A DNA stretch of 64,000 bases from Trichuris trichiura (taxonomy: Eukaryota; Nematoda; Enoplea; Trichinellida; Trichuridae), in assembly GCA_037903355.1 (NCBI GenBank), contig JBAJFE010000001.1:620001-684000 (forward strand), read 5' to 3'. Of this stretch, positions 23,850 through 34,822 are shown piece after piece (positions within the stretch are counted from its first letter, which is position 1; each line of letters starts with the position of its first letter). Below the pieces are notes generated by a model. It did no database searches and was not told where the DNA came from. It saw only the letters and a program-made list of their open reading frames with translations. The translations under genes were made by a program, and so were the position numbers.

Positions 23850-25091
23850 TCACTGATCTCATGGTAAGTTATGACTATAAAGATCTATTTACAAGTACGT
23901 CCGTAAAGCATACAATCGACGTGCTACTAACGCTACTAAAGACGGATGATACTATTTTGCTTAGAACCAAACTAAACTCCACGGGCATAATAAAATTAGT
24001 ATCCTTCTGCATGCGCGAAGGCAGCTACGTCAGGTTCCAGGACGCTTTCTTCTCGCAATAGGATGGAGCACCTGTGGAAAGCCCATTATCTCCCATTCCT
24101 GCCGAGATCTTCATGGAACTTCATGAAAAAAAGCTTTCAGCACTTTGCCAGATCTTGACGCTGCTACTTTTTTAAAAGATATGTCGATGACATTTTTGCC
24201 ATCGCTAGATCAGGAAGAGAAGAAATTTTCCTGGAACATTTGAATAGCCTCTTCCCTAATCAAATAATATTAACTATTGAAAAAACAATTTCAGACTACC
24301 TTTTCTTAACGTCTTAGTCATAAAGCAGTAGAATAAATTAAAAACAACCGTTTATAGAAAACTCACGCACTCAGACAAGCACCTACATTTTTCTTTGCAC
24401 CATCCCATATCAGTTAAAAGAGATATAGTAAAGGGAATGGTTGACCGGGGCCTGATGGTGTGATCCCAAATACTTAAACGCAGAAGTAAACCATATCTCA
24501 AATACATTACGCAGTAATGGCTTCCCCAGCAAATTTATCTCTTCCATTATTGGGCAATGTAAATTAAATAAATCGCTACCACCGTCCCCCAATAATCGAC
24601 AATACCCGGTTTTGGTGCTTGCTTCCCTACTATAGTGGCTTAAGCAAAAAGATTGGGACGTTAGTGCATTCCTTAAATTTCAACGGTCGGCTTAAAAGTT
24701 CTTCTAATCTTCGTTCGATTGTGTGAAATGACAAGATCACCGTTCCCTTTGACGGCAGACCAGGTGTGGTTTACAAAATAAAATGCGGTTGCAACACCTT
24801 TTACATAGGAAAAACAGGCAACACTTTATTTCACGCATTCCGTCGACACATGAAAAATGTGTTGACGTACAAGAACACCGAAGGAAGACTCAATGGGGAA
24901 CTGGCTACCGATCCTGAGTGCCCACAAACAGTAGAGCCCTGAAAGGCCATGGAAAATGCGATCAAAGCCTCCGTAATCGTGCAGCAACTCTCAGTGCGCA
25001 CTCGACCTGCGACCAAAGATAATCTGCCACGAGAATCCTTTTCACCGAAGACGTATAAAGAAGGCGCTTTGCTTCGAAAGCAAAGGGTATT
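23850..25091 (+). pseudogene. Penelope-like element RT/GIY-YIG remnant 3
   Basis: The least decayed Penelope coding copy, 5' truncated. Blocks: MVSYDYKDLFTSTSVKHTID (23861), KLVSFCMREGSYVRFQDAFF, SPLSPIPAEIFME (24085), RYVDDIFAIARSGREE with the catalytic YVDD (24178-24225), LNSLFPNQI. The GIY-YIG block is GVVYKIKCGCNTFYIGKTGNT (from about 24765) with both Tyr residues and Gly preserved, followed by HMKNVLTYKNTEGRLNGEL and AMENAIKASVI. It is cut at 25091 by insertion of a TTAGGC-family element. Several frameshifts and stops. Confidence 0.88.
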
Positions 25092-25507
25092 TACCCTCAG
25101 AGACCAACACCGACAACTAATGTGCTACGGTAATGCGTAGTGAAGTGAGATTAGCGGAACAGCGGGAGGGAAGTTTACTGCGGGAGACTAAACGCATGCA
25201 GAGCAGTTGGAACAGGGAACACAATGGAGTATCAGTTAACACATGCGGGACTGACCCACGGAATACCTGCCGAAGAATTCCGTTGCACTGCCACTGCCAG
25301 GGGTTCAGTTAGCGAATCGTCGGAAACATCGAAGGTCAACGATTCGAGCTGCGTCACGGTACGTTGAGTTGAGATTTAGGCTTAGGCTAGGGCTGCACAA
25401 CGTTGCCGCCGAACCTACAGTGTGACGGTTTGGTTAGCCCTACCACTCTTCCCTAATCCCGACTTGACCTCCTTTGAAGTTAACGGTGTCGGGCTCTGAG
25501 GGTAAAG
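25092..25507 (+). mobile_element. Short TTAGGC-family element in Penelope remnant 3
   Basis: The terminal inverted repeat TTTACCCTCAGAG pairs with CTCTGAGGGTAAA. Interior words GTAATGCGTAGTGAAGTG, GGAACACAATGGAGTATCAG and ATTTAGGCTTAGGCTAGGGC match the element at 9969. Confidence 0.65.
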
Positions 25508-26215
25508 ACTCTTAATAAATTCCAATGCTGCCCCCAAACGAGCTAGCTCACACCCATTGTTTCCATGTGCCTATTTGTGCCTGTACCAGTTGCTGGACGA
25601 AGATGCTGATGACAACAACACGAGGCCATTGGCCCCACATAGCCTTAACTTAAGACTACTCATAGGGCGACGTGACTGCGACCCCCTCCTGTTACAGAGC
25701 CGTGCCCAGTTTGCAGAAAATCACCCTGCTTGAGCTCGCTGTCCCTGTGCGTCATTGCTTCCCTGGACTATTGTCCTTTCATAGATCACTATCTCTCCTT
25801 GGTCATTTACCTAAACAGGGAGCAAAGACGGTCAATATAAACGGTTGAGGCGAGAATGGTTTGGGTTGTCGAATTGGTCGTGTTCCTGTCGTACCACTAT
25901 CGCTGTTCCGTACCCTCGATACGAAGTTAACCAGATTATTCTTTCAATAAAAGACATATATCTGTCGTATATCGCGGCAAAAACCTCTGCTGGTACACAA
26001 TTTAACCACCTTACCGAGTAAACACCTCCTCCCTTACACCGCTGACGGCGGAACAAGAGCGATTCCGAATCATACGGTATCAATCGTTCTGCATTACTCT
26101 CTAATATTTTGCTCATCCATTCGCTGGTAGGCTATTTTGAAGTCCATTTACGGGTACACCAAAACAAGCCAAAGCTGCGAACTGAAGATCAACTATGAAA
26201 CATTTCATTATGATA
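25508..26215 (+). mobile_element. Penelope pLTR unit (copy H), split by an insertion
   Basis: 25508-25578 and 25998-26215 together follow the same order as copy E: AATAAATTCCAATGCTGC, CACACCCATTGTT, then ACCTTACCGAGTAAACACC, a degenerate hammerhead at 26038-26078, GCTCATCCATTCGCTGG and GATCAACTATGAAAC. The interruption (25582-25997) begins TGTACCAG and ends CTGGTACA and could be a solo LTR of about 416 bp, but I found no matching target duplication. Confidence 0.6.
26038..26078 (+). ncRNA. Degenerate hammerhead motif (HHR 7)
   Basis: Stem I ACCG/CGGU, core CUGACGG (A9 changed), stem II GGAAC/GAUUCC-like with damage, GAAU for GAAA. Probably inactive. Confidence 0.4.
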
Positions 26216-26590
26216 AAATAAAGGAGCACTGTTACTAGATGAATAATTGCTGCTTCTTATTAAGCGAACTGATGAAAAACATGGGTTGCCAACGAAACAG
26301 TTGGTTAGGAAATTTGAAGTGCAGAAGCAAACAAATTGAAGCGAACAAGCGTAGCCACCGATAGATGGCAATTCATACAAAAACGTTTGCGACTACAGAC
26401 AACTAGCTCCACAATGAAGCTTATCGCAGTGCAGTAGAAAAAAAGAATGGGACTCCTCCCTTAGCCGCTCCACCATCTGAAAAATGCTGTTCCCTTTCTG
26501 GCAAGCATGCCAGCCACCTTGTTCTGCCCTTACTGGCGAGCATGCTGTGCATCTTCCGCTCTTACTCACGCCTGCGAAGAAATATAATTC
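26216..26590. other. No gene recognised
   Basis: Sequence after the Penelope unit without a named feature. Confidence 0.3.
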
Positions 26591-27450
26591 TTATGTGAAA
26601 GCTTAGGCTTATGTAAAGACAGGAAAAGACTGTCGGTAAGCTAACAGTATGACAGTGGGGCAGCTATGGGAAAAAGTCCGGAAAATTATCAGAGAGTTTG
26701 AATTACGACTTTGTAGGTCAAAGACTTTCACTGACCTGGGTTATTAGAAGCTGCTCCTGGTACGTTGGCTGAATGCCCAAACGTTTAACGGTACGCATGC
26801 ATCAAACACTTCGTGTGGTAGACGTATAACCGGAATAGATAGGCAAGTTCGTTAAGTGCGTTGAAACAAAAAAGCCTATTAAGTTTAACTTCACCATTCG
26901 AGAAGTCATTCTTGTAAATTACATTATTTTTTTCGGCAAAAGCCGGTTCACTTTTCTGAGTGTCATTTGTATTGGTAATTGCCATTATTCTTCAGTTTGA
27001 GAGTATAATGGCACGAAAAAGTTACTAGGATCTTGTTCCTGATAGTCTGAAAAATGCTGGTTCCTTTCTGGGAGCCATGTTGGCTATCCCGTCATGCCCT
27101 CATTGGAGACTATACCGACTGTCCTCTTCTTAACTAAGCCTAAGCCAAAATATAGGCGTTATTGTTAGGACAGGCCACGTCCTTCCCGAGCAGCCTACGA
27201 CGAGAGGAGCCTGAGAATCGTTTTATCCTCTACGCACAGTACCTAACCTGCTTTTAGTTAGTCGGTCATTCTAGTGTGTCTTGCTGTAGTGTTGCCTGTT
27301 TTTACAAGTAAAAGCTGTCCTACTCGCTCTCAAATCCCAACAGTTATACTTAGGCGTGGACTTCAACAGTCCCAAAACAAGATGGCTAACAGGTTTACGG
27401 TATAATCACAGGGTGGTTAAGAGACCAGATCCGGCTAGTGTACTATTATC
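26591..27450 (+). mobile_element. TTAGGC-family fragments interrupted by a solo LTR
   Basis: AAGCTTAGGCTTATG and GACTGTCGGTAAGCTAACAGTATGACAG (26603-26655) match the family interior. A second, reversed stretch ends CTAAGCCTAAGCC at 27131, and a third resumes at 27349 with GGATGGC-like and TACGGTATAATCACAG words. The solo LTR at 27163 lies between the last two. Confidence 0.5.
27163..27342 (+). mobile_element. Solo LTR, 180 bp
   Basis: Begins TGTTAGGACAGG and ends CAAATCCCAACA (TGTT...AACA termini), flanked by a perfect 5-bp duplication GTTAT at 27158-27162 and 27343-27347. Size and duplication fit a Ty3/Gypsy or related LTR retrotransposon. Confidence 0.8.
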
Positions 27451-27497
27451 AGTAAAAGGGAGAACAGTCTGTGAACGCACGTAACTTTACGTTCCTC

Positions 27498-27720
27498 TTA
27501 TGACCACGCCATTTCGCTGTCAACATGTTCAAGTGTCAGTATGGCTGGATTTCGCCGTTTTAATCCATTGTCAGTTGTTTTCCGTGACTTTTGCTGTTCG
27601 CTTTGCAGGATTTTGCGAGAAAATTTATTTTCAAGTCCGTTAATTTTCAATTGAAAATCTTTCATGGCTTTTCCTGTTTTTCTCATTTACTGAGTATCTG
27701 TAATTATATGAAATAACCGT
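27498..27720 (-). mobile_element. Penelope pLTR-like fragment
   Basis: CATGGCTTTTCCTG...GTATCTGTAATTA resembles the antisense arm of copy A (ACGGCTTTTCCCG...TTATCTGTAATTA). The minus-strand 62-codon frame here has no recognised domain. Confidence 0.35.
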
Positions 27721-30300
27721 TCTGTAGTGACGGGTAACATATCGTGCGCGCTATTAGTGGATATTGTAATCGTTAGTAGGCAGTGAGTGTTTGAATTTTG
27801 AGCTCGTTCGGAATTTGGGCGTAACGTTTGGTGACCCGTGAGTGATTTCGAACTTATCTAACCGTGACAGCGCAACGGCGTAAGCACTTTCCTTGCAGCT
27901 ACATCGGTTTTGGGCTACGCCACGTCAGCTCGTCGTCCACAAAATATTACCATGACCTATTTCATTTGCGTCCACTCCGGACGCAAATGAAATAGGTGCC
28001 CTTTCGGTGCTAACGGTAGAAGAATGATACTGTCATCTGAAATCACAGCCGCTCTTACGTTTTGGCCGAACCGAAAAAGATTATTTTCGACTGCTAGTTC
28101 AAGCAATTGGCTTGGATTCAGAGAAGCCAACGCAGCTCTTGCGAGAGGCGCATCCTGCCGGAGAGACACTCTTAGACCCGAACGGTACCCTCTTAAAACG
28201 TTTCTTCCTTGAACGATTGCCGAGTAACATTCGTTTGCTGTTAAAAGCTGGGGCTCATAAGTCACTTGACGCAATGGACACTTGCGCTGACAGGTTGATG
28301 GAAATTTAAGATATAGACACGCTTAGACGCTGTCTCCCTCAGAGTCGACTGCAACGACCAGCGGTCCGGTTGGGGTGGACGGTTGCTCGCCTGAAGCAAG
28401 AAGTTCACCGCGTTCACTTGCTGTCTCCTCTGCGAGCTGCTCAGAAGAAAGAACCTACGGAGACAATCGGAGACGGAAGAGTTAGCGCAGCAACCGGTAA
28501 ATACAAAGACGCTCCTGGAAGGACACCCGTAACTTATCAAATGTATATCTTCGGAAAAGTGTTCCATGGAGTCTAAAACCGCGTAGTGACGTCGGAACCT
28601 ATTTTCGTCCGTCCACGACACTCCGTGTTAGATTGCCTAGCAGCAACGAAGAAAGAATTTGATACACTTTTCCGGATGGGAGTTGTTCGACCTTCGGACG
28701 GCACGTGGACGTCACCCTTACACATGGTCTCCAAGAACAAAGCTAATACGTCGCGTGATTGCTGTGATTACCGACTGCTGAATGCTATAGCGATCCTGGC
28801 CAGGTGCCCTGTGTTACATATTCATGACTTCAAGGCTACGCTGTCCAGCAAAACAGGTTTTTTAATGGTCGATCTCATGGGAGCAAATCACAACAGCTAC
28901 CATTCTATCCTGAAAACATTCTAGGACGGCAGTCAGGAGGCCATTCGGCCTCTTTTAGTGCACCCGAGTACCGTTTGGTTTGCGAAAGGCGACGCTAACC
29001 TTTCAAACGTTTATCGACGTGGTCACCACGGATCCCCCTTCTGCTTCTAAGTGAACGACTTTCTGATCTAAGTAAGAGGGCACACGGTCCGTTTGGACCG
29101 ACTTTTCACGGGTTTTGGAGAGTACGGAATTAAGATAATCCCCACAAATGTACGCTCTGTGCTTCTTAGCTTTATTTTCCCGGTTCCCAGAAGACATCAG
29201 ATCAGTGGCTTGCAAGGTCGCGACTATTAATTTTCTCTACCGAATATAATAGCACAGCTACGTCGTTTTCTAGGCTGCTAAAATTTTTATTGTTGGTTCC
29301 AATCTCATATCACTGAAATATTGATACCGCTGGAAGATACAGTCGCAACGCCCGGTGAAAAGAAGCAATTACTGTTGTCAGACGATGCCGCATGGTCTTT
29401 CAGACTCGGCAAACCGTGTACTGTACTAAGGCGGAAATATTGACGCACATGCGTGGTGGTGGTCATTTATCTCTAGCCTTAGACGGATCTGACAAGGCAA
29501 CAGGCGCGGTGCTTAGGGAGTGACAGCCACTTGCTTTACGTCAGCAGAATGTCACTATATTACGTTTGGAAAAGCAAACCCAACTCTTGATGACATATTC
29601 GCAATATGACGTTTCAGACACTGGTTAGAAGGCCACAGTTTCACCATATTCACGGACGACGCAGTGCTTGTTCATACTGTTCAAAACGTTTCTGATCGCT
29701 AACAATCTGCGCAAGATGCGACATCTTGAATTTGTCGTGACGTTCACTACAGATATTCTTCACAAAGAGAAGGGAGAAAACACGGTTGCCGACGCCCTGT
29801 TACGAGTGGAGCTCAACTCTCTGACATCAGCACTGGATAGTGGAAACATTTGGCGCTTAGCAGAGGTACACCAGGTGGACACAGAGTTGCGACATCGGAG
29901 GTCGAAAATCATAGTACTCCACCACATTTTATTACTAGGCGCAGACGTGACCGTTGTACCCAACGTTTCATGCAGGTAACCATGCCCGTTTACGCCGACA
30001 TGCTTTTCGCAGGCTGACCTGCACTGCATGCTTTGCCTCATCCCGGAATTCGAGCCGTCCGGCGTCTGTTGGCACACCGTTTTGTATGGCAAGCAATGAA
30101 CCCAGATACAGCGGTATAGACCGGCTGGTGCATTCCCTGTCAGCGATCCAAAGTGCACCACCACGTTAGAACGCCGGATGAAACTTTTCCAGTCCCGCAA
30201 AACCGATTCAGTCACGTACACGTAAATGTAGCGGGACCGCTGCGACGGTGACATGTATATTCCTATCCCGTAACCTTGGTAGACAGACTACGCGTTGGGG
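27721..30300 (+). pseudogene. Ty3/Gypsy remnant 3 (gag-pol), decayed
   Basis: GTTTGGTGACCCGTGAGTG at 27828 resembles the post-LTR leader typical of these elements. Capsid-like sequence at 28110-28310 (FFLERLPSNIRLLL, DAMDTCADRLMEI) is followed by RT at 28600-28925 (RPRHSVLDCLAATKKEFDTL, WTSPLHMVSKNK, DYRLLNAI) with the catalytic aspartate region degraded. RNase H-like SLALDGSDKATGAVL lies near 29461-29520, and FVVTFTTDILHKEKGENTVADALLRVE at 29731-29811 is the classic end of the RNase H/connection region. Integrase-like HRFVW-region sequence continues to about 30250. Many stops; described as a broken copy. Confidence 0.82.
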
Positions 30301-31666
30301 GGAAGCGGTGACCATAACAGGTATTTCAGCCTTGGGAGCACACAGTGTTACAACGAATTGACACGAAACGTCAGATACTCTACCACTAATACTTTTACGG
30401 ATAAAATTAGCGGTCCGTGACAGTATTCACTGCTCTGCAGAACTAGTCTACAGGTTCTGTTAGCGGCTCTCCGATGCATATTTTGCTCCTTTTCGCAACT
30501 CAGAGGTAAGCTACAACGCCTGCCGAGAGAAGCTGCACTACTTGTTAAAAGAGCTGTCACCTATGCCAACACTGAGAGCTGCAAGTATCGATCTTGATAT
30601 ATGTCCAAAAGAGTCGAAGGGACTAAACATGTTTTGTAAGCAGTGCCACCACGACCTCGGCCTCCATTCGTCGTTTCGAGAAATTCACAATTTCGATCGT
30701 TCAGGTTGTCAACTCGTCCAACCTTTTGACTCATATTCAGAACAGTTCGAGAGTTGGGCCCACTCGAAGTTAAGAAATGCACACGAACCGAAAGCAGTGC
30801 GCGTCTGTCGCAGGAGAACAACAGAGAATTGAGACGGAGTGAGAAGAATTGAGACAGAGAATTGAGAAGTTACTCTAAGCCATTGCACGTATCAAAAAAA
30901 AAACGCAGGGGTGGCGGTTAAATAACGATGCACAAGCAGTAACTACCTAACTCCCGTGCGTGAACGCGGTATGCGCCAACGTGAGATGCACTCAGTGGGA
31001 CTGAACGGCAAGCTTCCTGTTTGCAGACCAACATTTGCCCAGTCTGTTTTTATCAATCTTATCTCATCTCCGCGACCTAGGGCAGTACCTAAACTCTATC
31101 GCCGTCTTTCTAATTATTGCCTCCGTTGACTCATTTTGCCCTCTGTTTTTTCTGAAAGAGTGAACGGTTTGTCTCTGGCTTGGTATTTGGTGCATTGCAC
31201 CTGACTTATTGGTTGTTCGCAAGGGGTTTGGTATGCTTACCGAACGGTCGGTTGCCAAACGATCATTTGCCTGAGCGGTTACTTTCCCGAAGGATTAAGC
31301 ATGCAATAATTTCCGTTTACTGAAGTTTGAAAATATGACGCGCTAGCATTGTCATGATGCGGTGATTTATTACGAAAATACGAAAGTGCAAGCCCGTACA
31401 GGCAAGAAAATACGTTTAATTGCTGTGGAACAAAATATTTTATAAGCGCGCTTATGTGGGTTGGTTGTAGGTGTTGTGTATCAAAACATATTATGCTTGT
31501 TTCCCTTGTTAATCACAATTAGGTCGTTACTCGTCGACCCAAAACAATATTTGTCACATACTCACAATTTAACTAACAAGGTCAACCGAGTCCTATAAAA
31601 GGACAACGCGTAAACAACGTGAGACTTCTGGGAATTAGGTGCAGGCTACGCTCAACGACTGTGTGA
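30301..31666. other. No gene recognised
   Basis: Possibly the degraded 3' part of Gypsy remnant 3. A 96-codon plus frame at 30542-30832 has no domain I can name. Confidence 0.3.
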
Positions 31667-31674
31667 CGTTAGAC

Positions 31675-31856
31675 CATAGTTTCTCAACTTTTTTTGCCCC
31701 AGGGCTCCCCTAGGCCTTTTCAGGGCCCACTGTTTATTGGGACAATGTCCTGCCGCATTATCCTCCAGGGCCCCCTGGCTTCCACGGCCCCCTCCAGAAC
31801 CCCCTGGCTTCGAGGGCTCCCCTAAAATCTCCCAGGGCCCACGTTTAGAAACACTG
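31675..31856 (+). mobile_element. hAT MITE, GGGCCC family (copy 2)
   Basis: Termini CATAGTTTCTCAAC and CGTTTAGAAACACTG, with a perfect 8-bp target duplication CGTTAGAC at 31667-31674 and 31857-31864. Interior GGGCTCCCCTAGGCC and ATTGGGACAATGTCCTGCCG are shared with the other copies. Confidence 0.9.
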
Positions 31857-31864
31857 CGTTAGAC

Positions 31865-32945
31865 GAAGAAATAAAGCTTACGCCAACGGACTTAACAGTA
31901 GGCAGTTGCGCCCAGGCCGTCCATAATTGCAGGACGACTTACATGATCGTTTATTATTTCCGCAAGTTTTTCTTCCCTGCGAATACGTCTCTGTTCTTTT
32001 AGTCGCCTGCTCTCCTCGTCGGATTCGTTCACGTTGGTTTTCAATGTTCCGCTGCTCATTTCGAATTTAATCTATGATTCAGTGCACGCCGACATGAGCT
32101 CAGCCGACTAAGTTTTCCTATCTCCTGTGCCATGCCTCCACTTTGTTTTGGGTACGCGGCAATCTATTCAGGATGCAGCGGTACATGGACTATAAATTTA
32201 GCGGAAACATCTGTGGCGATCGTACGCATGTACCATTGCGCAGCCTTCTCTTTACCTTACCCTTACGAAAGTCGCATCGAACTATTTTGACGGTTTAGTG
32301 CAGTGTTTCCCAACCTTTTTGGAGCCAGGGCCCGCTTTCGCGACCTTCAACTTGCCGTAGCCCCCCGTCATTCTCCCCAACGTAATTCTCCTGCTTCTGT
32401 TATCCTTAGGTGCGCCTACTGTGGTTACGTTGTTGTGAATTTGTACAAATAATTCAACACCTGAAACAGGCTGCAGAATGTAGAATTGACTTCGCTGCCT
32501 ACCGTGTATGCCAAAGAAAAAACAGTTAACCCGGGTCGTCGTTAAAAACCTTATTAACCTGCGGATCTTGTCAGCCGCAAGTAGGACCCCATCTTTTGCG
32601 CTGTGAAAGTTGAGTGTGCGATCAATGGCTGGAAAACCTGCCGATGCGAAGTCAACGCTGAGTTTCTTTTCTTCACTAGAGCGAAATGGCTAGTAAGGAA
32701 GCCGGCTGCCATACACAGTGAAAGCTCCTTAACGATATTCTAAACCGTTAACGCCTTTAATTCTTTAGTTGGCACTGAAAGCGTTCTTTTCGTATTGCTG
32801 GACTTAAGCCGGCTAATTGCAGATCAGAGAGCCTTCAGAGTACAAGCGCCGCACTGGGTTTTCTCTTCCTCAATTTTTTCGGCTGTCAGCAATGGTAGCG
32901 CAATATGTAAGTCAGGCTGCGATGCTGTTCTCAGGGCTGCGCAAC
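31865..32945. other. Unassigned DNA with a hAT end fragment
   Basis: CAGTGTTTCCCAACCTTTTT at 32301-32320 followed by GCCAGGGCCC is a typical hAT terminus, but no second end was found. The plus-strand frame at 32817-33014 overlaps an LTR and is not supported as a gene. Confidence 0.4.
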
Positions 32946-33527
32946 TGTGGTAGAATTGCCGCGGGAGAGCGTGGCTGCTTCAACGATTCCTTGAGTTTGT
33001 GCTGTGGAGTTTAATGCGGAAGATATGCGTTGCATAATAAATGTACACAACGATACACGCAATGGTCAGTCGTTCGGTCCATCCTTCGGTCTGTCTTTTC
33101 TGCCCGTCGGCACGCGTGCTTTTATACCCCTCTGCAGTTGTTTTGCAGAGGGATTATGGGCGTTAATCCGTTTCTGCCGCCGCTTGAGGCAGTTGACCTA
33201 CAAGGATTACGCCCTAGCACTTGCATCTCTACGCTGCACGCGGCATTTCAGTAATAGGCGGATTACCGGGAGCGCGCATGCCTATGTGCCCCGGGCAGCC
33301 GTTTGGTAGTCCACGAATCACTGCCACCCGCCTGCGTCCGCAGCTTGAAATGCCATGCCTTAGCATTCATTAAACGTGCGGATTAAGCAGCACAGGCGGT
33401 CGTGGCGGTTCTTGAAAGGCAGGATTCGGCGAGATCAAACGAGCCTGCCCAATTAGCCGGTAGGGAGCCAAGCGAGAGCGAGCCAGCCTGCCCAATTAGC
33501 AGGTAGGGAGCCGACTTGTTTACCACA
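32946..33527 (-). mobile_element. LTR (582 bp) with TATA box and adjacent polypurine tract
   Basis: Read on the minus strand it begins TGTGGTAAACAAG and ends AATTCTACCACA, a TGTGGTA/TACCACA terminal pair. Just upstream (33528-33538) is CATCAGGGGGGAG, a polypurine tract, so this is a 3' LTR-type junction. A TATA box GTATAAAAG lies at 33118-33126 (minus). A 25-bp word (GCCTGCCCAATTAGC...GGTAGGGAGCC) occurs twice at 33444 and 33486. No flanking duplication found and no internal coding region identified. Confidence 0.7.
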
Positions 33528-33682
33528 CTCCCCCCTGATGTTCAATCACAACATATGGCATGGCAAACGAACGACAGCATTGAGACAAACGTCCATTCAA
33601 ACTTTTAAGAATAGAAACAGTGTCATATGGAGTTTTGATTAGTGATAGCAGACTGCCACGCATTTAGAACACTCTCAGGGAC

Positions 33683-33830
33683 GTAATGCAAAAGTTTTAT
33701 TACGGAATTATTCCCGTTTAATGTGTTAAATAACTCCGGAGCTTTCACACATTAAACGGGAATAATTCCGTAATAAAACTTTTGCGTTATGAAAACATAC
33801 GCTCCCGTACCAAGAAACCACATTTTCAAG
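33683..33830 (+). mobile_element. Short inverted Penelope pLTR unit (copy I)
   Basis: 148 bp: antisense arm with the 3' part of a hammerhead (CCGGAGCTTTC), then a sense arm ACGGGAATAATTCCGT hairpin and ATG frame MKTYAPVPRNHIFK. Flanking 12-mers ACTCTCAGGGAC (33671-33682) and ACTCTCTGGGAC (33831-33842) match at 11 of 12. Confidence 0.78.
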
Positions 33831-34195
33831 ACTCTCTGGGACTTCTTTTAAGTTTCGACATCCCTTTACATTGCTCATCAGTTGTCTCGCATTCATTCGA
33901 CATTCAAAACCCTTGTAACGATTGAAATAATCATTTCGTTTTTTCATCAGCACACACAGCTAAACACTGCGTTCAATTCTCATGGCATATCCATTATTAT
34001 TTACTCCAGTTATTAGGACGACTAGTTACTTTCCATTATTTCGTCTTGTAAAAAAGCGAATAGCTTCTAACGGGTGCAGCTGTTCAACAAAAGATGTGCA
34101 TGGATTTTCCCTGTTCGTATTTGCCAACAAAACGAGTCAAATAAGCGAAAAACTTTTTAATTTCGTTAAGGCATAAAAAACCAAACGACGGTTTG

Positions 34196-34234
34196 GCGAA
34201 GCTTTCGGCTCGTTCTTGAGCCGCCGTCAGCGAA
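34196..34234 (-). ncRNA. Hammerhead-like motif (HHR 8), A9 altered
   Basis: Minus strand: core CUGACGG, stem II GGCUC/GAGCC, GAAA, AGCU, H17 = U, CGC. The plus-strand partner near 34675-34710 has CUCACGA and is more degraded. Confidence 0.5.
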
Positions 34235-34449
34235 CGCAGGAGTTGCCCTCCAACCGAGTTTTTTTCCCAGGAGCAGCTCCTCTACCTTTCCAGTCCATTT
34301 GCGCGCCTGTTAGGTTGAACCTTGACCTGTCGAGGTTGCAAACATATGGCTGGATTAGCTTCGAATCAACTGTCTTAGAAGCTGTCCTCGGTGGAGGCTA
34401 AGGTTCGACCTAACAGGCGCGCACATGAATTGGAAAGGTGGAGCTGCTC

Positions 34450-34623
34450 ACAGTGTTTGGTCTTCTACGGCTTTTCCCGTTTATTTGTTGTGCTGGTATC
34501 TGTAAATTCAACGAAACAGCTGCTCTACTAACGGATGGATGAGCCGTTATTAGGAAAAATTGTACAGATACTAAGACCAAACACTATGAAACTCCAACCC
34601 GTTACGAAGCACCCAGTGTTCAA
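34450..34623 (+). mobile_element. Nested Penelope pLTR unit with 13-bp target duplication
   Basis: Flanked by a perfect 13-bp direct repeat GGTGGAGCTGCTC at 34437-34449 and 34624-34636. The body has an antisense arm (TCTTCTACGGCTTTTCCCG...) and ends with an ATG frame [12 protein letters not shown] exactly at the right boundary. This fixes the unit's right end at that point of the sequence. Confidence 0.82.
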
Positions 34624-34822
34624 GGTGGAGCTGCTCCTAAAAAAACTCGGTCAGAGGGCAACTCCTGCATGTGCTCACGACGGCTCAATAACGAGCCGAA
34701 AGCTTCGCCAAACTGTCGTTTGGTTTTTTATGCCTTTAACAAGATTAAAAAGTTTTTCGCTTATTTGACTCGTTTTGTTGGCAAATACGAACGGAGAAAA
34801 TCCATGTACATCTTTTGTATGT

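Larger units (their letters stand above)
34087..34822 (+). mobile_element. Long inverted Penelope pLTR unit (copy J) with a second unit nested inside
   Basis: The outer arms (about 34087-34440 and 34637-34822) are inverted copies sharing GGATTTTCCC, AACAAAACGAGTCAAATAAG, TTTGGCGAAGCTTTCGGCTC and AACGCAGGAGTTGCC-like words; each arm holds a hammerhead-like motif. A different subfamily unit (34450-34623) is inserted in the centre with its own target duplication. The closest relative of the outer unit is at 54638-55179. Confidence 0.7.

Noticed and set aside
33004..33309. 101-codon plus-strand frame as a gene
   Set aside because: It lies inside an LTR that has its own TATA box on the other strand and matches no protein family.
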